Virus record (IMG/VR): IMGVR_UViG_3300009151_000035 | Location: 1 to 64,000 of that record | Direction: 5' to 3' (one strand) | Length of the DNA: 64,000 bases | From: a virus | Shown: positions 47,706-55,245 of the stretch, piece after piece | Layout of the letters: every line of letters begins with the position of its first letter | Position numbering within the stretch: the stretch's first letter is position 1 | The notes under the pieces: generated by a model | What the model saw: only the letters and a program-made list of their open reading frames with translations | The model's database searches: none | What the model was told of the DNA's origin: nothing | Position numbers and translations under genes: made by a program

Positions 47706-48902
47706 ATGTCAATGGAATTACTTGAAAGTCGCTGGGGCGAGACCAAAGAAGCTCTGCTTGAAGGTCTAAACGGAACCAAGCGCAATTCGATGAGTGTTAT
47801 CCTGGAAAACACCAAGCGTTACTTGAAAGAGAACGCAAGTGCTGGTAGCACCGCTTCTGGCAACATTGCCACACTTAACCGTGTGATTCTGCCAGTTATC
47901 CGCCGTGTGATGCCAACTGTTATTGCTAACGAGTTGGTTGGTGTTCAGCCAATGACCGGCCCTGTTGGTCAGATCCACACTCTGCGTGTGCGTTATGCAC
48001 AAAGTTTGACTGATACTTCTGCTGCTGCAACTTCTGTTACAGCTGGCCAAGAAGCATTGTCACCCTTTACAATCGCAACTGCCTACTCTACAGTTCCTCA
48101 AGGTACTACTAGCACCAATGCTTACACTGGTGCCAATACAGCTACCATGGAAGGTACTGGCGGTAAACAAATCAGCGTTCAAATCTTGAAACAAGCTGTT
48201 GAAGCCAAGACCCGCAAGCTGCAGGCTCGCTGGACTTTTGAATCTGCACAAGACGCACAAGCCATGCATGGTATTGACGTTGAAGCAGAAATCATGGCTG
48301 CTCTGGCTCAAGAGATTACCGCTGAGATTGACCAAGAGATTCTACTGAGCTTGCGCTCATTGGCTTCTACTGAGTTCACATACAACCAAGCTACCGTTTC
48401 AGGTACAGCTACATTCGTTGGTGACGAACACGCCGCATTGGCTGTTTTGATCAACCGTGTTGCTAACTTGATCGCCCAACGTACACGTCGTGGCGCTGGT
48501 AACTACGCTGTTGTTTCTTCAGCTGCATTGACAGTGTTGCAAAGTGCAACAACTTCAGCTTTTGCTCGTACCACAGAAGGCACCTTCGAAGCACCTACAA
48601 ACACCAAGTTTGTTGGTACCCTGAACGGTTCTATGCGTGTGTTCGTTGACAGCTATGCTGCTGACACCACACCAGTTCTAGTTGGCTACAAAGGCTCTTC
48701 AGAAGCTGACGCTCCTGCATTCTACTGCCCATACATTCCTTTGATGAGCAGTGGTGTTGTGTTGGATCCAACAACCTTTGAACCAGTGGTGTCATTCATG
48801 ACACGTTATGGTTACATTGAGTTGACCAACACTGCAAGTTCGTTTGGTAACGCCGGCGACTATGTTGGAGAAATTGCAGTATCTAACTTGTCATTCTCCT
48901 AA
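47706..48902 (+). CDS. 23: Major capsid protein gp23, 398 aa
   Basis: Sequence hallmarks of gp23 are NIATLNRVILPVIRRVMPTV and GPVGQIHTLRVRY, followed by KQAVEAKTRKLQARWTFESA and the C-terminal FMTRYGYIELTNT region. It forms the hexamers of the head. The protein is shorter than T4 gp23 (521), as in many aquatic relatives, because the inserted chitin-binding-like domain of T4 is missing. A likely maturation cut is after LKE at residues 40-42 (consensus L/I-x-E for gp21), which would leave about 356 residues. TAGGAG precedes the ATG, codon choice is regular as in a highly expressed gene, and a strong terminator follows. Confidence 0.96.
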   Translation: MSMELLESRWGETKEALLEGLNGTKRNSMSVILENTKRYLKENASAGSTASGNIATLNRVILPVIRRVMPTVIANELVGVQPMTGPVGQIHTLRVRYAQSLTDTSAAATSVTAGQEALSPFTIATAYSTVPQGTTSTNAYTGANTATMEGTGGKQISVQILKQAVEAKTRKLQARWTFESAQDAQAMHGIDVEAEIMAALAQEITAEIDQEILLSLRSLASTEFTYNQATVSGTATFVGDEHAALAVLINRVANLIAQRTRRGAGNYAVVSSAALTVLQSATTSAFARTTEGTFEAPTNTKFVGTLNGSMRVFVDSYAADTTPVLVGYKGSSEADAPAFYCPYIPLMSSGVVLDPTTFEPVVSFMTRYGYIELTNTASSFGNAGDYVGEIAVSNLSFS

Positions 48903-48935
48903 TCAGAGAAACAACCCAGGGATGGGAAGGCAAAG

Positions 48936-48957
48936 AACCTGCTTCGGCAGGTTTTTT
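48936..48957 (+). terminator. Rho-independent terminator after gp23
   Basis: AACCTGC (48936-48942) and GCAGGTT (48947-48953) form a 7-pair stem closed by the very stable TTCG loop, followed by a run of T. This is a textbook terminator; it ends the head transcript and separates it from the accessory island. Confidence 0.95.
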
Positions 48958-48974
48958 GTTGGCTATATAGTTTG

Positions 48975-49859
48975 ATGATTCATTATCTCAATCCAGATAT
49001 TCACTACACTCCACGAACCTATCTCAATCAATGGTTCAAAGAAGATGTGGTGCTAATCACAGACAACGATTACGATGTGTCAGCTACCGATCAATTATTA
49101 AATCAATGGCCAATACAGCAACGAATAACTGATTTCACACATAATGCAATGTCAGATCACAAGGTAACGATACCTTCAAGATTGGTATTGTCAGCAGACT
49201 ACACCAACTGGTATACACCAAAAACAAATTTTGTGTTTTTTCCTCTTTACATGTGGGCATTTGGTTTGCGAAATCAATTGTGGTTTGATGCAAAGTTTGA
49301 TGCAACCAGTGATAAAACCAAAACCATAATGTGTTTGAACAATAATCAACCACCTCATAGAATTTGGTTGTACGAAGAATTTAAAAAATTACAAATTATT
49401 GATCAAATGGTATACACTTGGAAAGGTGAAAGAACATTAACAGACGATAATTTTGGTGCTTATAGAATTGGAGTCAATCATCCAGTTTATAGTGAGTGTG
49501 CTGTAAATTTGGTTACAGAAACAGAAATGACCACTTGCTCATTGAGTGAAAAAAGTTGTAAACCATTCATGGCACTTCAAATTCCAGTGATTGTTGGCCC
49601 GCCTGGCTGCAACAAATTTTTACAAGATATAGGATTTGACATGTTCTCAGATCTAGTGCCTTGGCATACATGGGACACTGATCTATCAATTCGATCAAGA
49701 TTACACAAGATATCACAGTTTGTTAACCAATGGATTCAGCAAGGAACAATACTGTCTAATTACTATCAAGTGCTACCTAGAGTAGAATACAACAAGCAAT
49801 ATTTTCACAGTGAAACATTGAGAAGTCGTATCATGTGTCAGATGTCACAACTTGCTTGA
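48975..49859 (+). CDS. Fucosyltransferase-like (GT10-type) glycosyltransferase, 294 aa
   Basis: The start is the ATG at 48975. The C-terminal part has the donor-site pattern of alpha-1,3-fucosyltransferase-like proteins: ECAVNLVTETE, then LSEKSCKPFMALQIPVIVG, PPGCNKFLQDIGFDMF and VPWHTWD. The front half lacks a recognisable acceptor domain. Such phage proteins probably transfer a sugar to a glycan; both virion and host surface are possible acceptors. It is followed by a diverged paralogue 31 bases later. The gene is visibly A+T-rich compared with the head genes and comes directly after the gp23 terminator, so it needs another promoter, which I cannot identify. Confidence 0.7.
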   Translation: MIHYLNPDIHYTPRTYLNQWFKEDVVLITDNDYDVSATDQLLNQWPIQQRITDFTHNAMSDHKVTIPSRLVLSADYTNWYTPKTNFVFFPLYMWAFGLRNQLWFDAKFDATSDKTKTIMCLNNNQPPHRIWLYEEFKKLQIIDQMVYTWKGERTLTDDNFGAYRIGVNHPVYSECAVNLVTETEMTTCSLSEKSCKPFMALQIPVIVGPPGCNKFLQDIGFDMFSDLVPWHTWDTDLSIRSRLHKISQFVNQWIQQGTILSNYYQVLPRVEYNKQYFHSETLRSRIMCQMSQLA

Positions 49860-49890
49860 GCAAATTTTTTGTTGACTAAGTATGTAAATA

Positions 49891-50931
49891 ATGGATCCTA
49901 TATTTGTAACAGAAAAAATTGATACAACCAACAGCAGAGCTTACCTTTGGCCGCTGATTCCAAAAGATTCAGTAGTAATCACTCAGAATATCATATACAC
50001 TATCAATGATATACCCAATCTAAAAGCACATTTGCCCGATGTAGGAGATCAACCAATTTACTATGATTTATCTTACAGTCCTGAAGTATTAGATACTGAA
50101 CACATAACTGGTATTTTTGATAAGTTGAAAGAAATTGCCCCACTCAAAATTATAGTCAACGAATACAAAAAATTTTACAATCCACACAAAGATTTTATAT
50201 TTTTTCCACTGGTTTTTTATTCATACTCATATGGTGCTTATCAGATTCCGATAAATCGTGTTGACTTGCCAAAGTTTGAGAAAAAAATAAAACCATTTAT
50301 GAGTCTAAACAATCGTCCAATATGGCACAGAATTTGGTTGTTTACTGAATTGGCCAGCAACAATTTGCTTGACAAATTTGACTACTCATTTGTATGGAAT
50401 CCAAAAGTAAATTGTCCCGGCATGGAACACCAACTTGATCTGCTGCCTGATCAAAAACGTATACAAGCAGAATCCATGCTGGATTTACTTCCCATTAGAT
50501 TTGAACATGAAAAACACAAAGACTTCAATGCAGATCAATACACCAGTCTTAAAATCCACAATGAATGCGCTGTAAACATTGTAACTGAAAGTTGTCCAAA
50601 TTTGGGTTTTTTAACTGAAAAAATATGCAAGCCATTGGTGTGTTATCAAATTCCCATACTGTTAAGTCATGCCGGTGCCACACAATTTTGTCAGGATGCA
50701 GGATTTGATATGTTTGAGGACATCATACCTTGGCGCACGTGGGATCAAATTGAAGACGAACAAGAACGATGCATGGTTGCTTGCAAGTTTATTGTGGAGT
50801 ATATCAAACATGGTGATGCGTTGGCAGACTGGAACCGTTGTCAAGATAGAGTGATTGCCAATCGTGAACGCTTGGTCAGTGATGACTTTAAAAAATTTTG
50901 CACTGCACAATTCTATTTAGGCACACCATGA
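49891..50931 (+). CDS. Second fucosyltransferase-like glycosyltransferase, 346 aa
   Basis: The protein shares the core of its upstream neighbour in the same order: HRIWLFTELA, NECAVNIVTESCPN, LTEKICKPLVCYQIPILLS, FCQDAGFDMFEDIIPWRTWD. It has a longer front and a 30-residue insert before the donor motif. The two are paralogues from a duplication. Conservation is greatest in the donor half, so the acceptors may differ. The end overlaps the start of the radical SAM gene (ATGA). A TAAATA precedes the ATG directly; its position makes a promoter role unlikely. No ribosome site is clear. Confidence 0.7.
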   Translation: MDPIFVTEKIDTTNSRAYLWPLIPKDSVVITQNIIYTINDIPNLKAHLPDVGDQPIYYDLSYSPEVLDTEHITGIFDKLKEIAPLKIIVNEYKKFYNPHKDFIFFPLVFYSYSYGAYQIPINRVDLPKFEKKIKPFMSLNNRPIWHRIWLFTELASNNLLDKFDYSFVWNPKVNCPGMEHQLDLLPDQKRIQAESMLDLLPIRFEHEKHKDFNADQYTSLKIHNECAVNIVTESCPNLGFLTEKICKPLVCYQIPILLSHAGATQFCQDAGFDMFEDIIPWRTWDQIEDEQERCMVACKFIVEYIKHGDALADWNRCQDRVIANRERLVSDDFKKFCTAQFYLGTP

Positions 50932-51626
50932 AAATATCAGAATCTAATACCTGCCCAGGGGCAGCAACTTTTCATCCTGGATCAATTTGCAATCTTGCCT
51001 GTGTGACATGTGGTCCTGAGGCCAGCACAAGATGGCAAAAAGAACTTGGTATTCCAATTGTTCCTGGCAACCCTCGTGACATTGATCCAGAGACTATCAT
51101 GAGAGCCAAACAAATGACTGGAGTGGTAATTTGTGGCGGCGAACCAATACTGAATCACAGTTCAGAAGTTATACTAGAACATCTAAATGTTGATCAAAAT
51201 ATAAGAATTCACTTCAATGGAACAGTAATGCCCAAACAAAGTTTCTTGGACAAATCTGCCAGATTTCAATACATTCAATATTGTTTCAGTATTGATGGAG
51301 TAGGTGAAAGATTTGAATACTTGCGCTGGCCTGCCAAATGGAATCAAGTGGTTGATAACATTTTGTGGTTGGTTAGTGCTGCACCTGACAATGTGGGGTT
51401 TGCTGTCAATATCACAGTTTCGCAATTGAACAAACCATATTATACCGAAGTGATTGATTGGATTGATCAAACTATACCCCAAAACAAGCAAGGCACGAAA
51501 ACAGTTGTAACTTTCAATCAAGCTGGTGATAATTTGCTGTCGCTAGATTACTTAGAGAGCATTGATAAAAAAAGAAATTTAGACTGGAGAGTATTGTTTC
51601 CAAAAGCAACAGAATATATTTTATGA
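50928..51626 (+). CDS. Radical SAM protein (third), 232 aa
   Basis: The cluster motif CxxxCxxC is at C21, C25 and C28 (CNLACVTCG), followed by CGGEPILN, the usual GGEP segment after the second strand, and FSIDGVGERFEYLRWP. It is more typical of the family than the pair at 34.4-36.3 kb, and it ends without a SPASM-like Cys cluster. The start chosen is the ATG overlapping the stop of the glycosyltransferase; an upstream ATG in frame would run 30 bases into that gene. It overlaps the membrane desaturase by 4 bases, so the two are coupled. The combination of radical SAM and sugar transferases hints at sugar or lipid tailoring, unproven. Confidence 0.85.
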   Translation: MKISESNTCPGAATFHPGSICNLACVTCGPEASTRWQKELGIPIVPGNPRDIDPETIMRAKQMTGVVICGGEPILNHSSEVILEHLNVDQNIRIHFNGTVMPKQSFLDKSARFQYIQYCFSIDGVGERFEYLRWPAKWNQVVDNILWLVSAAPDNVGFAVNITVSQLNKPYYTEVIDWIDQTIPQNKQGTKTVVTFNQAGDNLLSLDYLESIDKKRNLDWRVLFPKATEYIL

Positions 51627-52480
51627 AAATATTCCGACATTCCATTCAAGATGCATTTTTGGTAGTGCAAGCTCTAACTACTGTAATTGTGGCGTTGGCG
51701 TTTGCTATCATTGACCCAGACTATGTTTGGTGGCTGGTGTTTCTGCCTGTGCATGTGATGTTGATGCTGTGTTGCAACAACACATCATTGCATCATCATA
51801 GCCATTGGGAAACATTCCATAGTAAAACACTAAATCGTGTGTATGAGTGCATGTTGTCAGTTGCCGGAGCAACACCTGTGCAAGTTTATAGAAATGCTCA
51901 TTTGATTCATCACAAGTTTGTAAACGATCCTCCTGTGAGCAAAGATACAATCAGTGTGTTAGCTAAAGGAACTAAAGGGCAAGCAGAAAACGCATGGAAA
52001 TTTTGTCTAGGGTGGAGTGTAAAAACTAACTTTTTATATAGTTGGATAACTGGCCGGGTAAAATCAATGCCCTTGGTCAAACATGCACACTGGCAGAGAG
52101 AAGCAGTAGCATTGGCAGCTTTTACATTGCTTTTGTTGTTGCTGAATTTTGAATACGGACTTTGGTGGTTCTGTGTGGTGTGCCCAGTCATGCAGTTTTT
52201 GAATGCTGCCTGGCACTATGGAGAACACTGGGGCGCACATGATCGCAGAGGTGATACCACACAAGACTCTGTGGGCGTTTACAACTGGTGGTACAACACT
52301 TTTTGTTTCAATTCTGGACTGCATCAAGAGCATCATCACAAGCCTGGTGTGCACTGGACTCGATTACCGTCAATAACACCATTGTTGCCCACCAATAGAG
52401 TCATGGCCACGGGCATGCATGTTTTTAATGTACCTTGGTCACAAGATTTTAAAAAGTTAGTTAAACTTTCATCCAACTGA
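51623..52480 (+). CDS. Membrane fatty-acid desaturase/hydroxylase-like protein, 285 aa
   Basis: Three histidine boxes of the membrane di-iron family are present: HHHSH at 57-61, HLIHH at 93-97 and HQEHHH at 234-239, with additional His in WHYGEHWGAH (198-206). Hydrophobic stretches near 10-50 and 160-193 would cross the membrane twice each, which puts the boxes on one side. Members of this family introduce double bonds or hydroxyl groups into acyl chains or carotenoids, using oxygen. The enzyme's substrate cannot be read. The gene overlaps the radical SAM gene upstream by 4 bases. Its end overlaps the opposing TPR gene by 20 bases. Such a gene would be an auxiliary metabolic gene altering host lipids. 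Confidence 0.8.
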   Translation: MKIFRHSIQDAFLVVQALTTVIVALAFAIIDPDYVWWLVFLPVHVMLMLCCNNTSLHHHSHWETFHSKTLNRVYECMLSVAGATPVQVYRNAHLIHHKFVNDPPVSKDTISVLAKGTKGQAENAWKFCLGWSVKTNFLYSWITGRVKSMPLVKHAHWQREAVALAAFTLLLLLLNFEYGLWWFCVVCPVMQFLNAAWHYGEHWGAHDRRGDTTQDSVGVYNWWYNTFCFNSGLHQEHHHKPGVHWTRLPSITPLLPTNRVMATGMHVFNVPWSQDFKKLVKLSSN

Positions 52481-53609
52481 GATATTGAGCTATTTTCTTT
52501 GTGACTGATGCCCAGTCATCCTGTACAGGTTGTCTAAAAAGTCGTGCAGTAGAATACCAAGGTGAGTCATCACGATTCAGCAAGTAACGCCAATCTGTTC
52601 CAAACCAGTTGAGCATGATCCAAGTGGGTCTACCCAGTGCGCCTGACAGATGTGACACAGCAGTGTCAACTCCAATCACCACATCCATGGCCATGACTAG
52701 TGCCGCAGTGTCGGCAAAACTTTGTATTGAGCCCGGAAATCTACTCACACCAGCTGCGGCCAATTCAGATTCTTCAGCTTCACTGGCATCAATCTGCAAG
52801 TTAACCCACTCATATTGAGGATTGGCTTTGATCAACTCTAACATCACAGGGAACGGCATGCCTTTATGCTCGTTCAGCCAGTTGTCTTTTCTACCACTCC
52901 AGCAGAATCCCACTCGCATGCGATTCTTTGGACCCAGGCGTTGCAACCACTCTTGTTGTTTGTCCATGTCAGCATTGAGATAGTTTACTGGCTTTGGCAA
53001 GTTTTCTAGTGTGACACCCAATATACCTGGAATACTCATGATAGGAGTCCAGTAGTCAAAGTCGCCTACATCATCAGTATATCTACCAATGGCTTCCAGC
53101 AGAGGACTTCCGTACAATAGTGGAATAAGTGAGTCTGTGACTTTGAGTTTGATCTTAGCACCCATTGTGTGCAGGTTGTAGATAAATCTCACAAACTGAA
53201 TGTTGTCTCCGTGGCCTTGTTCGCCTTCTACAAGTATAGTTTTGTCTTTAAGGTCTTGCCCAGTCCAGCGTGGCTGTGTGTACTTGGGCAGTTGTCCTGC
53301 CAAGTGTTCGTAGTTCCAGCGAGTTTCATACTGGCGCCAGCCATCTCGATAGTTGCCTAACTGTAACAGTGCAACAGCAAGATTAAATTGTGCTGTGGCT
53401 GATGTGGGTTCTAGTACGATGGCATGTTGTAAAAATGGTATGGCTCTAGCAGGCTGTCCGCACTCTCTCATGACATTGCCATAGTTGTTCCAAGCCGCTG
53501 ACGAATCTGGATCTTCAACAAATGCCTGAGCATAACATTTGAGAGCTTCTAAGGGGCGATGTTGTGCTCTAAGGTCGTTGCCTTGAGCAATAAGAGTGTT
53601 TGTGTCCAT
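52461..53609 (-). CDS. TPR-glycosyltransferase fusion (GT9/GT41-like), 382 aa
   Basis: Residues 1 to about 110 hold TPR repeats, seen in AWNNYGNVMRECGQPARAIP and AQFNLAVALLQLGNYRDGW. From about 130 on the protein looks like a heptosyltransferase-type enzyme: ILVEGEQGHGDNIQFVRFI, then VGFCWSGRKDNW and, near 305-330, VVIGVDTAVSHLSGALGRPT. This architecture is common in bacteria, where such proteins glycosylate proteins or build surface sugars. It is the only minus-strand gene between 39.5 kb and the window end, and it overlaps the desaturase gene tail to tail. A CTTAAATA box lies 5 bases upstream of its ATG. Confidence 0.8.
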   Translation of the reverse strand: MDTNTLIAQGNDLRAQHRPLEALKCYAQAFVEDPDSSAAWNNYGNVMRECGQPARAIPFLQHAIVLEPTSATAQFNLAVALLQLGNYRDGWRQYETRWNYEHLAGQLPKYTQPRWTGQDLKDKTILVEGEQGHGDNIQFVRFIYNLHTMGAKIKLKVTDSLIPLLYGSPLLEAIGRYTDDVGDFDYWTPIMSIPGILGVTLENLPKPVNYLNADMDKQQEWLQRLGPKNRMRVGFCWSGRKDNWLNEHKGMPFPVMLELIKANPQYEWVNLQIDASEAEESELAAAGVSRFPGSIQSFADTAALVMAMDVVIGVDTAVSHLSGALGRPTWIMLNWFGTDWRYLLNRDDSPWYSTARLFRQPVQDDWASVTKKIAQYLSWMKV

Positions 53610-53649
53610 GGCTATATTTAAGGTGTAGTTGGTTCCATTTTACATTTTC

Positions 53650-53657
53650 GCTAAATA
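53650..53657 (+). promoter_or_regulatory. GCTAAATA late-promoter-like box
   Basis: TTCGCTAAATACTTG resembles the GGTAAATA boxes with one change. It stands 85 bases before the ATG at 53743, giving a long leader that contains GC-rich pairs (CGCAATTTGGCG, and GCGGCTAG with CCCGC) and TAAGGAG as ribosome site. The 133-base gap from 53610 to 53742 holds nothing else that I can identify. Confidence 0.45.
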
Positions 53658-53742
53658 CTTGTCAACGCAATTTGGCGTTTTATGCAGCTCACCACTGCGT
53701 AGCGGCTAGAACCCGCATTGGGCTTCTATAAGGAGAAATCAA

Positions 53743-54567
53743 ATGGGAAGAGCTCTAAAAATTCAAAAGTACGGTACCGCACAAGGTATCACAATCAATA
53801 CAAATGGCACAGTAAATCAACCCGCCGCCGCTGTAATAATTGACGTTGGCTATCCAAATTTTAACAGTTTGACTGATCCAGTGTTTAACGCACCTGTTCA
53901 GACTCTGTCTGGCACCGAATATCTAGGTGTGGTTGGCGGTTTAAGCACCACAGCAACCACATCAACCAATCCTATCATTCTTCCACAAGTTAATATCTTG
54001 TTGTCAAACAACAGTTCTACTGGTGCAGGTGCAGGTCGTTTGATCCGTCAGAAAGGTGCGCACAAGTTTTTGGTAGCTTATGTTGCTGCTACCACTGCTG
54101 ATGAAGATTTTATTGTTGGTCAAGCATATAGTATTGCTGTGGTAGGCTCAACCAATTGGGCCGCAGTTGGTGCAGGTTCAAGCAATGTGGCAGTAGGCGA
54201 CATTTTCACTGCTACTGCTGTTGGATCTGGTACAGGTGAAGCATATCCAGTTGGTCAATGTGTGTTGTCCAACACTGGTACACCCACAGCTGGCAACATG
54301 TGTATTGAGTATTCAGTAGGCGACAGTTCTGCTGTGTATGCTTCTTACATTACCAACAAGTGGATCCGCGATTGGAACGGTATGACTTATGATACCTATA
54401 GTAACAGCAATCTTGGACCAAACACCTACACTAATGAAAACTTCTATCCTGTGAACTTCTTCACAGACGAAGGCACAGTTACATGGTCTGGCGCTGAAAT
54501 TATCAACAGCATTGCGGCTCAAAATGGTTCTTTACAATTGGCGCAAGTGGTCAAAACCACAAGCTAA
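53743..54567 (+). CDS. Virion protein with a shared YTI/GTGEA module, 274 aa
   Basis: The front MGRALKIQKYGTAQGI and the segment RLIRQKGAHKFLVAYV are known to me from structural proteins of aquatic T4-like phages; I cannot assign a T4 number. Residues about 121-168 (VGQAYSIAVVGSTNWAAVGA, then IFTATAVGSGTGEA) are the same module that occurs three times near the end of the giant protein. The rest is Thr/Asn/Gly-rich and beta-type. A strong ribosome site (TAAGGAG) and a long leader suggest high expression, as for a decoration or fibre-associated protein. A perfect terminator hairpin follows the stop. Confidence 0.7.
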   Translation: MGRALKIQKYGTAQGITINTNGTVNQPAAAVIIDVGYPNFNSLTDPVFNAPVQTLSGTEYLGVVGGLSTTATTSTNPIILPQVNILLSNNSSTGAGAGRLIRQKGAHKFLVAYVAATTADEDFIVGQAYSIAVVGSTNWAAVGAGSSNVAVGDIFTATAVGSGTGEAYPVGQCVLSNTGTPTAGNMCIEYSVGDSSAVYASYITNKWIRDWNGMTYDTYSNSNLGPNTYTNENFYPVNFFTDEGTVTWSGAEIINSIAAQNGSLQLAQVVKTTS

Positions 54568-54585
54568 TTAGATTTGATCCTACCG

Positions 54586-54616
54586 TCCTCCTTGCTAACT
54601 ACAAGGAGGATTTTTT
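54586..54616 (+). terminator. Terminator hairpin that contains the next gene's ribosome site
   Basis: TCCTCCTTG (54586-54594) pairs with CAAGGAGGA (54602-54610), nine perfect pairs with a 7-base loop, followed by six T. The right arm contains AAGGAGG, a perfect ribosome site, and the ATG of the next gene follows the T-run directly at a suitable distance of 7 bases. The same hairpin can therefore stop transcription and, in transcripts that read through, hide the ribosome site. Confidence 0.85.
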
Positions 54617-55189
54617 ATGAGCATGGCATTTGTATTAGGCAATGGGGTCAGCAGACAAGGTGTTAATTTAGAAAATTTACGCACCCACGGCACAATCTAT
54701 GGGTGTAATGCTTTGTACAGAGACTTTGTACCAGATGTTTTGATTGCCACAGATCGTCCAATAAGCGAGCAAATACAGCATAGCGGCTACCCACTCAAAC
54801 ACAAATTCTACACCAGAAGACCACTTGATGGACTTGGTGCGCATCGTGTGCCTGAACAATACTGGGGCTATAGTTCTGGACCACTAGCAGCAGCCATTGC
54901 AGCCCAAGATAAACACTTGAACATCTATTTGCTAGGATTTGACATGGCTGGCATTAACAATAGATTTAACAATGTGTATGCAGACTCTGAATTCTACAAA
55001 CCCAGTGCTGCAAATCCAACGTTTACTGGCAATTGGGAACGACAATTGCTTAAAGTCATGCAAGACTATCCCAACACAAACTTCATTAGAGTGCATGGTG
55101 CAGTCACAGCAGATGTGCCAGAATTCCAAAAACACCCCCGATACTCGCGTCAAACCATAGCTGAATTTCAAACTCAATTTGGCGTTTGA
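54617..55189 (+). CDS. Rossmann-like protein of MptE/DUF115 or sialyltransferase type, 190 aa
   Basis: The front MSMAFVLGNGVSRQGVNL is a nucleotide-binding-like loop (LGNG-x-SR), followed by GCNALYRDFVPDVLIATD and later NIYLLGFDMAG. This pattern, GNG-S, then GCNA and LLGFD, is found in MptE/DUF115-like proteins and also in some sialyltransferase-like proteins, which act on pterin or sugar substrates. The protein is small and has no membrane segment. Its translation may be restrained by the hairpin that covers its ribosome site. It lies between a virion protein and four fibre genes, so a role in fibre or head glycosylation is possible; nothing in the sequence proves it. Confidence 0.7.
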   Translation: MSMAFVLGNGVSRQGVNLENLRTHGTIYGCNALYRDFVPDVLIATDRPISEQIQHSGYPLKHKFYTRRPLDGLGAHRVPEQYWGYSSGPLAAAIAAQDKHLNIYLLGFDMAGINNRFNNVYADSEFYKPSAANPTFTGNWERQLLKVMQDYPNTNFIRVHGAVTADVPEFQKHPRYSRQTIAEFQTQFGV

Positions 55190-55215
55190 CCCAAAAATAG
55201 CATACGCTGGGTTCT

Positions 55216-55223
55216 GGTAAATA
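55216..55223 (+). promoter_or_regulatory. GGTAAATA late promoter of the fibre genes
   Basis: TCTGGTAAATACACC is 22 bases before the ATG of the first large fibre gene, with an AGGA ribosome site in the leader. It is one of five exact GGTAAATA copies and has a functional spacing. Confidence 0.65.
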
Positions 55224-55245
55224 CACCATAGGACCCAGATTCAGC

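Noticed and set aside
49883-49890. TGTAAATA as a late promoter for the second fucosyltransferase-like gene
   Set aside because: It touches the ATG directly, leaves no leader, and has TG in the first positions, unlike the other boxes.
50898-50927. Upstream ATG of the third radical SAM gene (10 extra residues)
   Set aside because: It lies inside the glycosyltransferase gene; the ATG at 50928 overlaps its stop as ATGA, the usual arrangement here.
53615-53622. CTTAAATA on the minus strand as promoter of the TPR-glycosyltransferase
   Set aside because: It is only 5 bases from the ATG and not a close match in the first two positions; kept as a remark only.
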